Shown: piece after piece, positions 1 through 9,125 of the stretch | Layout: the number at the start of each line of letters is the position of its first letter | How positions within the stretch are numbered: the stretch's first letter is position 1 | Source of the DNA: Ariolimax columbianus | Taxonomy: Eukaryota; Mollusca; Gastropoda; Stylommatophora; Arionidae | Reading direction: 5' to 3' | Assembly (NCBI GenBank): GCA_036924085.1 | Contig: JAVGWX010000008.1 | Coordinates: 49,397,019-49,461,018 of the forward strand | Length of the DNA: 64,000 bases | Translations under genes and position numbers: made by a program | The notes under the pieces: model-generated | The model's database searches: none | What the model was told of the DNA's origin: nothing | What the model saw: the letters and a program-made list of their open reading frames with translations, nothing else

Positions 1-8
1 TAACTTAC

Positions 9-160
9 CTTGTTCCTGACAATGAGCACAGCTCCGCAGATGTGAAACCAGCCGCCATTTTGATTGACCTGGATGGAGGCCTGGTGATGATGGGCGAACA
101 GAGCGGCGGGCGTACCGTTCACGATACGTTTCTCTGGTCCTGGGGCTACCAGTGAGGAGG
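9..160 (-). CDS. protease copy A exon 2 (partial gene)
   Basis: A 152-nt exon encoding SSLVAPGPEKR|IVNGTPAAL...GGWFHICGAVLIVRNK, followed by the donor GTAAGT at 8-3. It has the canonical CGxVLI element with the Cys42 equivalent. Apart from the 18-nt difference, the only change from copy B that I saw is a synonymous CAT/CAC in a His codon. Exons 3-6 of this copy must lie left of the window, so its integrity cannot be judged. Confidence 0.9.
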
Positions 161-2244
161 CTTGAGAAGAGATACAGAAGGTCAATCTTTTTTTGTATTC
201 TTTGATTGTATTTGATAATATGGTTTGTGGCAACGTCATATGACAGTGATTTGGTCAGGGCTTTGTAATTCTTTAGAGATGACGTAGGCTTCTTATCTTA
301 TATAGAGAAAATAGATTTGTTAATTTTTAGAGAGGAGAGAGGTTTGTTCTATAATAGAGGGTAAATATATTTGTTAATTAATAAAGGAGAGAGAGGTTTG
401 TTCTCTTACAGAGAAGAAAAAAGTTAGTTAAATTATAGAGAAGAAAACTGTTTTTTAATTTGTATTTAGAGGTGGGAGAGGGGGAATCGGGATAGGGGAA
501 CTGCCAAAATAATGTTTCAAATAACAACACTTCTACTTCTCATGTATCAGACGTTCCATTTATGTCCCTTTATATTTTTTACAGGCATATGAAGAAAATA
601 TGTCGCGTTTCATGGAAACAAATAGAAGTCATGGAAAAACTAGGACTGGAAAGAGAACTATTGAAAGACATTCAGAGCCGACCAATCGTACATTTTGAAA
701 AAAGTCAAATATATAGCACTCATGTGAAAACCATAGGAGAGGTAAAGGCAATCGAGGTGTACGTAGGCAACATTACAAGTGGGAGGGTAACATCAAACGA
801 TGGATGAACAACAGTCTGTGTGTACCCCCAGGACAAGAGATGGAGAATGTTGCAGATCAATTGCAGTTAACTTTAATTCTGGTGACGGCACTTGAGATGG
901 ATTCAATTGAATATACGTTTAAGAAAGAGTCGGGTGATTGTTGATTGTAGAATCAAAGTGACAGTACCAGTTGAGTTTTTAAATAGTGTTGCTGATAGTA
1001 AATTCGCAGCGAGGAAGAAAATCGATTTAAGATCATTGACAAGACTTAGACAATGATCACTTACATGGCGAAAACCAGACCTAAAGTTATCCTGCAGAAG
1101 CATAACGCTCAGAACGTCACGAGTTTTGAATATTTCGGCTTAACTATTTATCAACAACGGAGATTGCCATAAATAAATAAAGAGACAAATGACAATGGCA
1201 CTATAGAGGTTAAGTAGAATGAAAAACGAATAGTAGAACACTTACAGATTGACCAAAAAAAAAGATGTTAAAGACTTGCAAATTCCCTGTGGCACAGTGC
1301 AAATGCAAGACATGGTCAGCACCCGAAACCCTACCGAAGAAGATTGAATCCTTCGAGCTAAAATGCTAAAGGAGTGTGCTCAAAATGCCATGGATAGCGA
1401 AACATAAAAACGCATTTAATCATTCAGAGTCTCGATACAAGAATTAATACTAAACAACATTACGTCCAGGAAATGAACATACCTCCACATCAAACGTCAC
1501 AGTAGCCTAGAAAGAACAACACAGAAGTGAATGGTATCTGGCAAAAAAGGTAGCGGCAGACTGAGAAGATGGACAGTGGAGATTACAGAGGCTCTGGGTT
1601 TGACACGGCAGAGGCGGGAGAGCTTCCCATGGATCGAGTGTCTTACTGGTAGGTGGGCGGCGTTCTGGCAAAAAATATGCTACATGATGATGATGAATAA
1701 CAAACGGTAAACGACATCTTCAAGGGCCACATGTATCTGTTTTCAACACATAAGCATCTACAGTGAACAAGAAAGCACAACCGACGAATTGAGAAATGGT
1801 TTAAGGTTTAGATAATTGTTTGGAACAAAACAGAATATAAGGCACCACTTATGGTCAGTGTCTAGAACAGACAGGAATTAGAAGTGACTTAATACAGGTT
1901 TATAAATTAAGTTAACAGAAATAATACATTAGACTATACCAAGTTTTACAAAGTACAACCGGCTACAAAGAACAAGAGAGCACAACTTCAAATTGTTTAA
2001 TGACAGGTCAAAATTAAATATTATGAAATATTTACTTAGTCAGAAAGTGGTGAGTGTTTGGAATGCATTGCCAAAGGATGTGGTTGAGGCAGGGTTAGTC
2101 AATGCGTTCAAAAATAAATTGGATACTTTCAATTACTTTTAGCGTTTGTGGAGTGGAATAAACTGGTTGTATTTATACTCTGTAGAACCTTCTAAACCAG
2201 TATAATGAAGTTAAATTAAGTTAAGTTAAATAAATACAACTTAC
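161..2244 (-). other. intron 1 of protease copy A (matches 52,735-54,818 in copy B)
   Basis: AT-rich intron. It holds short ORFs at 562-807 (+) and 903-1103 (-), conserved in B only because the whole block is duplicated. Bases 1,545-1,700 look like a LINE 3' end (RLRRWTVEITEALGL-like reading on +, then a TGATGATGATG tail). Bases 1,895-2,228 are a CR1-like LINE end (listed separately). A 24-nt exon-like segment at 1483-1506 was rejected. Confidence 0.5.
1895..2228 (+). mobile_element. CR1-like LINE 3' end (hairpin family), copy A
   Basis: Encodes a degraded KYLLSQKVVSVWNALPKDVV-type C terminus (about 2,025-2,140). It ends with the hairpin ACTGGTT...AACCAGT and a TTAAG-rich tail. The same terminus occurs at 16.8, 19.3-19.8, 27.3 and 38.0 kb. 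5'-truncated, as is normal for non-LTR elements. It lies directly downstream of protease exon 1, in antisense. Confidence 0.75.
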
Positions 2245-2275
2245 CCAGAAGGCAAACAAATACGATTAACTTCAT
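2245..2275 (-). CDS. protease copy A exon 1 (signal peptide)
   Basis: ATG at 2275 encodes MKLIVFVCLL plus G, with donor G|GTAAGT. It joins exon 2 (9-160) in phase 1. It matches exon 1 of copy B over all 31 nt. Intron 1 is about 2.08 kb and holds LINE fragments. Confidence 0.85.
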
Positions 2276-2364
2276 AATGACAATGAGTGTCTCATCGACT
2301 GTGACTCTGAGACGGCTGATCTGGGATCTGTTGACAACGGTGATGATGTTTGCTTACAGTCCGT

Positions 2365-2375
2365 CCTTTTATATA
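2365..2375 (-). promoter_or_regulatory. TATA box of protease copy A
   Basis: TATATAAAAGG on the minus strand, 90 nt upstream of the ATG at 2275, with the same spacing as in copy B. Confidence 0.7.
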
Positions 2376-2379
2376 CTAT

Positions 2380-2768
2380 TGCCAACAGCATCATTAAGTC
2401 CTGCATGTACTTTCAGAATGTCCTAATCACTTAGAGAAATGCTAACTTAACCATTGACCGCGAACTGCTATGTTCTGCGATCTTGTATCGGAGCCAAGAT
2501 ACTGAATTTTAGTATTCGCCAATGAGATCGATAGTCCCATATTTTAGGTGTACTACCCAGATACTCAAGAGACTGTTGCGGCGCTGGGCTATCCGGGCTT
2601 AGCGGGACTATGTCATCCGCGTGGACGAGGTCAGTGATGCACCTTTGGTCAATAGTGGTTCTATGGTGTTGAGAGGTGAGGCGGTCCAGGAATCATTCGG
2701 CAGCATAACAGAAGAGATCAGAAGCAATGACGTGGTCCTGTCTAACCGCGGTAGATGTTGGGAATCTT
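2380..2768. other. sequence upstream of protease promoter, copy A
   Basis: No confident gene. From 2,621 the + strand is open (DEVSDAPLVNSGSMVLRGE...) into the GA microsatellite. This may be a LINE coding remnant, but I do not recognise a domain. The same sequence is at 54,950-55,343. Confidence 0.4.
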
Positions 2769-2911
2769 TCAGAGAGAGAGAGAGAGAGAGAGAGAAGGAG
2801 AGAGAGAGAGAGAGAGAGAGGAAGAAAGAGAGAGAGAGGGAGAGAGAGGGAGAGAGAGAGAGGAAGAGAAGGAGAGTTAGAGGGAGAGAGAGAGAGGGAG
2901 AGAGATAGAGA
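2769..2911. repeat. (GA)n microsatellite, copy A
   Basis: Long GAGAGA tract with GGAGA/AAGA interruptions. The apparent ORFs (RERERE on +, SLSLSL on -) are by-products of the dinucleotide repeat. Confidence 0.95.
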
Positions 2912-2920
2912 GAGTTCTCC

Positions 2921-4960
2921 CGCGACGAATTCTGGCACCGGTATCCGTAGACAACGCTTTAATTAATCAAATCTAGAAGCGGAGCAGGAGTTATGATGCC
3001 TTGCATGGCCTTCCACAAGAGATGCACGCACTTATATCCAATGCGGACAACGCAGACACGAAATAGACCACATTCTATCCAACTTCAAAACCATCAGAAA
3101 ATCAGCCCCAAAATAAAACCGCCCACCACCAAACCATAATAATAATAGAATATCACAAGCTTCCCGAGAATTATTGGAAGAGAGGCACAAAATGGATCTC
3201 AACAATGCAGCTTTCAATGCCTTCATCTCGCTCTGCCGTCAAAAACTCAAAGAAGAGTTTGCCCGCCAGCACCTCTTTGCATCGGTATAGCCACTATGTA
3301 GAGTAAAGCTATCTTCTCAGCACATCTCCGAGCACCACCATGCCAGTCCCTGCCTGAAAGCGCCTGGTGGGTCCCGAACTACATCTAGACTAGACATGGA
3401 GAAGATCATCAATGAGTATTACACCGATTTATTCAGGTAATCTGACCTTCCACCCATCACACCCCACTTTCACCCCTTTCCAAACTTCCTACCCTAAAAA
3501 ATGAGCAACGCCCTTGAGAGTGGCCGCCTAAGAAATCACTCGATGTAGATAACATCACTGCAGATGACCTCAAAGCGTGTGGACTACCATTCCATCCAGC
3601 CCTAGGACCGATACCTTCAGTCTCTGGTAACTCCAACACAATACGTGTCTGCATAGAAAAGGAGACGATGAACGCATTGGAAACTCCCGCCAGTCCCGGC
3701 CAACTCTAAACAAAATGTATACTGGCCTGTCCCGGTCAACTCTATATTAAATGTATACTCGCCTATCCCGGCCAACTCTATACTAAATGTAAACTGTCCT
3801 GTCCCGGCCAACTCTTTACTAAATGTATACTCGCCTGTCCCGGTCAACTCTATATTAAATGTATACTCGCCTATCCCGGCCAACTCTATACTAAATGTAT
3901 ACTCGCCTGTCCCGGTCAACTCTATACTAAATGTATACTGGCCTGTCCCGGTGAACTCTATACTAAATGTATACTGGCCTGTCCCGGTCAACTCTATACT
4001 AAATGTATACTGTCCTGTCCCGGTCAACTCTATACTAAATGTATACTCGCCTATCCCGATCACCTATATACTAAATGTATACTCGCCTGTCCTGGTCACC
4101 TCTATACTAAATGTATACTCGCCTGTCCCTGGCACCTCTATACTAAATGTATACTTGCTAGGATGCGTCACCTTCTCCAAGCTACCCACCGATGAACCAC
4201 ATCTCAATCTGCTGTCGTCTAATTGAAACACCCAGAGAGAATCAAACTCCTTTTATCGTCACCTATTATCGATTATAAGAAAGCATTCGGCTCTGTACAG
4301 CCACGTTTCGTCTGCCACTCGCTGCTGGACCAAGGCATTATTTCTGACTATGTCAAAATCCTTGCTAACTACTATTGAAGAAAGTACGAAAACCTGTCCC
4401 CACTTTCAAAAGTCGTTAATAGAATCCGTCCAGAAAGGTGTTTGTCAGGGGGATCCTATCGCATCAGGATGATTTAGTGCTCATCACAGAAACAAAGACC
4501 TCAACCAGATGGTAGCTATGGTTAATAAAGTAGGGAGAACATCTGGCCTCGAGGGTGAACACCTTCAATACAAAACGTCACGCGTAACCGCTTCGCTAAC
4601 GATGACCCAATCATCATCGATGGCGAGGACCTGGAGGACGTGGAGCAGCGCATGAGCTGCAGTGGTCAGCGACCCATAGCTGACTGCTAGCCTCAGGGCC
4701 TGCGAACCAGGGCTGCCAATACCCTTCCACACCTCCACGCGGTGATCCTGGATAACAGGCTGCAGCAGGGCAGACTGGCTAAGGAGAAGGGATCGAAGAG
4801 GGAATGCTAACCCAGTACTCAAAAAATGCTTGCTGAAGTCGGATGTGTTGGACCGAAAGGTGCAAATATCGCAGTCAAGCTATCAACTACGACACAACGG
4901 AATCCGTTCTCTGAACTGCATTCTGCTACTTAAGCCCTTTCAGGGTTTGGTAGCGGGAGA
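2921..4960 (+). mobile_element. RTE-like LINE remnant, copy A
   Basis: Frameshifted fragments in order: a linker-like ILSNFKTIRKSAP...RELLEERHKMD segment (about 3,075-3,225); DNITADDLKACG (about 3,550); and reverse-transcriptase blocks IDYKKAFGSVQPRFV (about 4,270-4,310) and KGVCQGDPIA (about 4,435-4,465). LKKCLLKSDVLDRKV lies near 4,820. A 36-bp minisatellite interrupts the middle. The remnant ends near a GAA-rich stretch (4,965-5,000). Many stops, so dead. Confidence 0.65.
3692..4163. repeat. 36-bp minisatellite, copy A, about 13 units
   Basis: The unit contains CTATACTAAATGTATACT followed by CGCCTGTCCCGGTCAA. TATAC...GTATA within each unit is a small inverted repeat. Because 36 is a multiple of 3, both strands stay open (148 codons on -, 91 on +) and read as 12-residue repeats. 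No start context or splice signal suggests translation. Confidence 0.93.
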
Positions 4961-5029
4961 TTGAGAACGAACGAAGAGGAAGAAGAAGAATAAGAAGAAC
5001 ATGCAAGCGACCTAAATTCAGAATTAACA

Positions 5030-7060
5030 ACATGTTGTCGCTCGGGCTGGGCAGCTTTCTGGTGGCACTGCTTTCCCCACTGAAATACCCCATGTGTCCT
5101 ATGACGTTTACACCAAGCGGGTAAGAGCCGCTATTTGATCTAGCCACGGAAAGGAAACCACGGTAGACAAACCAACCTACTGCCTTGGAGGTACTATCGG
5201 GAGATGGAAAGGCTATGGGAGACAACCCAAAACAGAAAACCCAACCCGAACTGCCGAAGACGGAGTGTGTCAGCTACGGCGCAGGGACCGGGAAAAATCA
5301 GGACACACACGCACCAACAGGATATGGTCAAGCGACAGTCTACCCTATCGTCATGGTGTCGCTCCTACAGGGGGAGGCAGAATAGTGGGGCTGATCAACA
5401 AACTGGGAACCTGAAAGTGGTACAATGGAATGCAGAGGGCGTGAGAAACAAAAAACCCGAACTCGGAACTGCAAGAATTTCTCAAAGAAAACGATATAGA
5501 CATTATGTGTATTCAGGAAACACACCTAATAGAAACTCAAAATTGTTCATCCGAAGATATGAATGTTTCGGTCAAGATAGGGAAAAAAGAACTAAAGGAG
5601 GAATAATAACACTAGTAAAAGACTCTTTACCAGCAGTTGAAACAAATAGATCTGGACCAGATGAATTTATTATTTTTTTATGAGTTGTGAGCCGTGTCAC
5701 CTAACCACTAGGCCACGCCGTCCCCTCCAGATGAATTAAAATACATCACATGAGACTCAATGATAACAAACTGCTATAGTCCACCGGCCACAGCTCTGGC
5801 AATATACAAAGTCAAAATTGAAGAGTCGAGACACCTCATAGTGGGAGATTTTAACAGTCACACCCCAAACTGGGGCTACAAAACAATGGACCAGAGAGAC
5901 GGGGGGTAGAAGATTAGATGATGGAAAACGAAGTCATCTTAATAAATAGGCCAGACGATAGGCACACATATTACTCTAGAATATGGAAAAAAATGAGTAC
6001 TCCAGACCTTGCGATGGCAACGGACGACCTTCACCGGCTAACAGCAAGAACAGTCAACAGCCAACTGGATGGAAGCGACCATGTCCCAATCACTTTAGAA
6101 ATATGTAATATGGGACAAACAGAGATAACAGATATGCACCCACGCTGGAATTTCAAAGGAGCAAACTGGATTATATTTAGAGAAAATGTAAATAAACTCT
6201 GTGAAAATATATCCCATGCCAAAAATTTAAATAAAAATGTTACCATCATGACGGAGGCTATCATCCAGGCAGTAAATTAATCAAATCCATGTGGAAAACG
6301 GAAAACCTATAAACCCTATTGGAGCAATAAACTAGGTAAAATGCACAAAGAACTAAGTGAGAAAAGAGATACCATGAAAAAACATCCTTCACCAGATAAA
6401 AACAGGGAAACAGAGCAAAATTAAAAACACATTCATAGAGTCAAAGAAGGGTGAGATCCAAAGAAATTGGCAGGAAAAGACTGAAGCCTAAGCATGGAAA
6501 GAGGTACAAGTAATTTCTGGAAGCTGATAAGAGCATTAAATGAAGAAACCAGAGGGAGCCATTGGAGGACAGTCATTGAGGAAAATGAGAAACATCATAC
6601 AGGGAAAATGGCAGCAAACATCCTGGCTGAATTTTTCAGAGAGGAGCGTACTACAACATTGACATGAGAACGCAAACTAGAGGTCAAAAAAGAGAACCTG
6701 AAGACACAGAATGCGGATCCCTGAATGAAGGCATCATTCAAAATAGTAGAGATAAACACTGCTATTCAGAAACTGAAAAACAAGAAAGCTCCAGGAAAAG
6801 ATGGCATCACATGATTAAAAACCTAGATCAAGGGTCAAGAACAAAACTCCTGAAAATCTGTAATCAATAATGGAGCACGGGTAGGATCCCAGACCTGTGG
6901 CGGAAGGCTATCATTATCCCAATCAGAATACCAAAATAGGTGAAGACAAGCAAGGAAAGCTATAGGACAAAAAGCCTGCTCAGCTGTGTTGGAAAAGTCA
7001 TGGAAAAAAAGGTAAATGCAAGACTATAAAACATCTGAAAATAAACCAGCTCCTACTCAA
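5030..7060 (+). mobile_element. 5' half of an endonuclease/RT LINE, copy A
   Basis: APE-type endonuclease: LKVVQWNAEGVRNKKPEL (5,411 on), HLIVGDFNSHTPNWG (5,829 on) and LDGSDHVPITLEI (6,065 on). RT N terminus: AIQKLKNKKAPGKDGI (6,757 on) and LLSCVGKVMEKKVNARL (about 6,975 on). There are several frameshifts, plus a stop at 6278-6280 that is absent from copy B. RT palm, RNase H and 3' tail are missing. Probably the same superfamily as the RNase H LINEs at 17, 21 and 39 kb (inference). Contains a SINE fragment at 5668-5726. Confidence 0.8.
5668..5726 (-). mobile_element. truncated tRNA-derived SINE with 11-bp target-site duplication, copy A
   Basis: A 59-bp insert flanked by CCAGATGAATT at 5657-5667 and 5727-5737. 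Read on the minus strand it begins GGGGACGGCGTGGCCTAGTG, like a tRNA 5' half with the A box TGGCCTAGTGG, and ends in an A-rich tail. The B box is absent, so it is an internally shortened SINE. Confidence 0.82.
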
Positions 7061-7335
7061 TTCAACGCTATGATAGGTTTGATATTCTTACTTCTATTGA
7101 CTGCTGTACCTGATAAAGGCATTGTAAGTCATAACAGAAGTTAAGTTCTTGATTTTGTTCTAAATCGGTATTTAAACCATTCCTATCTATGTTTTATACT
7201 CCACAGGCTACAAAACAGAGACTGGGGTATGAGAGGACTAGGTTTTGAACTCTTCCAGTTTTACCACCAGAAGCAAGCCTTCACATCACTACAATTGATA
7301 AAATATAGAGACTTGACAATAAGCATTAATGTCTG
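7060..7335. other. spacer between LINE and satellite, copy A
   Basis: No gene seen. AT-rich sequence with no recognised repeat. Its duplicate is about 59,600-59,884. Confidence 0.4.
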
Positions 7336-9125
7336 AAATATTATCTTACTATCCACATGTTAACAAACTCACCCTGGGCATTACAGTCCTAGCTAGTATC
7401 TTACTATCCACATGTTAACAAACCGACCCTGGGCATTACAGTCCTAGCTAGTATCTTACTATCCACATGTTAACAAACCCACCCTGGGCATTACAGTCCT
7501 AGCTAGTATCTTACTATCCACATGTTAACAAACTCACCATCAGGAATTACAGTCCTAGCTAGCATCTTACTATCCACATGTTAACAAACTCACCCTCAGG
7601 CATTACAGTCCCAGCTAGTATCTTACTATCCACATTTTAAAAAACCTACCCTGGGCATTACATTCCTAGCTAGTATCTTACTATCCACATGTTAACAAAC
7701 TCACCTTGGGCATTAAAGTCCTAGCTAGTATCTTATTATCAACATGTTAACAAACTCACCCTCAGGCATTACAGTCCCAGCTAGTATCTTACTATCCACA
7801 TGTTAACAAACTCACCCTCAGGCATTACAGTCCTAGCTATTATCTTACTATCCACATGTTAACAAAGCCACCGTTGGCATTACAGTCCTAGCTAGTATCT
7901 TACTATCCACATATTAACAAACTCACCCTCAGGCATTACAGTCCTAGCTAGTATCTACATGTTAACAAACCCACCCTGGGCATTACAGTCCTTGCTAGTA
8001 TCTTACTATCCACATGTTAACAAACTGACCCTGAGCATTACAGTACTAGCTAGTACCTTACTATCAACATGTTAACAAACTCACTCTAAGGCATTACAGT
8101 CCTAGCTAGCATCTTACTATCCACATGTTAACAAATTCACCCTCAGGCATTACAGTCCCAGCTAGTATCTTACTATCCACATGTTAATAAACCCACCCTG
8201 GGCATTACAGTCCTAGCTGGTATCTTACTATCAACATGTTAAAAAAACTACCTTGGGCATTACAGTCCTAGCTAGTATCTTACTATCCACATGTTAACAA
8301 ACTCACCCTGGGCATTACAGTCCTAGCTAGTATCTTACTATCCACATGTTAACAAACTCACCTTCAGGCATTACAGTCCTAGCTAGTATCATACTTTCCC
8401 CATGTTAACAAACCCACCCTGTGCATTACAGTTCTATCTAGTATCTTACTATCCACATGTTAACAAACTCACCCTCAGGCATTACAGTCCCAGCTAGTAT
8501 CTTACTATCCACATGTTAACAAACCCACCCTGGGCATTACAGTCGTAGCTAGTATCTTACTATCCACATGTTAACAAACTCACCCTCAGCCATTACAGTC
8601 CCAGCTAGTATCTTACTATCCACATGTTAACAAACTCACCCTCAGGCATTACAGTCTTAGCTAGTATCTTACTATACACATGTTAACAAACCCACCCTGG
8701 GCATTACAGTCCTAGCTAGTATCTTACTATCCACATGTTAATAAACTCACCCTCAGGCATTACAGTTCCAGCTAGTATCTTACTATCCACATGTTAACAA
8801 ACTCATCCTCAGGCATTACAGTTCTAGCTAGTATCTTACTATCCACATGTTACCAAACCCACCCTGGGCATTACAATCCTGGCTAGTATCTTACTATCCA
8901 CATGCTAACAAACTCACCCTCAGGCATTACAGTCCTAGCTAGTATCTTACTATGCACATGTTCACAAACCGACCCTGGGCATTACAGTCCTAGCTAGCAT
9001 CTTACTATCCACATGTTAACAAACCGACCCTGGGCATTACAGTCCTAGCTATTATCTTACTATGCACATGTTAACATACCTACCCTGGGCATTATAGTCC
9101 TAGTTAGCATCTTACTATGCTACAT
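7336..9125. repeat. 55/56-bp satellite, homogeneous block, copy A, about 32 units
   Basis: The unit runs TATCTTACTATCCACATGTT / AACAAACTCACCCTGGGCAT / TACAGTCCTAGCTAG. Two subtypes alternate irregularly: CCCTGGGCATT (55 bp) and CCCTCAGGCATT (56 bp). Each unit has three short palindromes: ACATGT, GTTAAC and CTAGCTAG. One unit is internally deleted near 7,955. Confidence 0.97.

Noticed and set aside
562..807. 81-codon ORF conserved at 53,136-53,381
   Set aside because: Conservation only reflects the segmental duplication. It lies antisense in protease intron 1 and has no recognisable domain.
1483..1506. 24-nt micro-exon between protease exons 1 and 2 (AG...GTATG flanks on the minus strand)
   Set aside because: Inserting it in phase 1 creates an in-frame stop. 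The direct exon 1-exon 2 join gives a normal signal peptide, and the segment adjoins a LINE-like fragment.
2621..2966. Arg/Glu-rich and Ser/Leu-rich proteins
   Set aside because: They are translations of a GA dinucleotide tract. The same artefact recurs at 43.5-43.9 kb and 55.2-55.5 kb.
3617..4226. Repetitive proteins of 148 and 91 codons
   Set aside because: Both strands are open only because the minisatellite unit is 36 bp. The array sits in a dead LINE, and copy B has units that break the + frame.
7336..9125. CRISPR-like regular repeats
   Set aside because: Units are contiguous 55-56-bp tandem repeats with no unique spacers, in an intron-bearing animal genome. It is a satellite.
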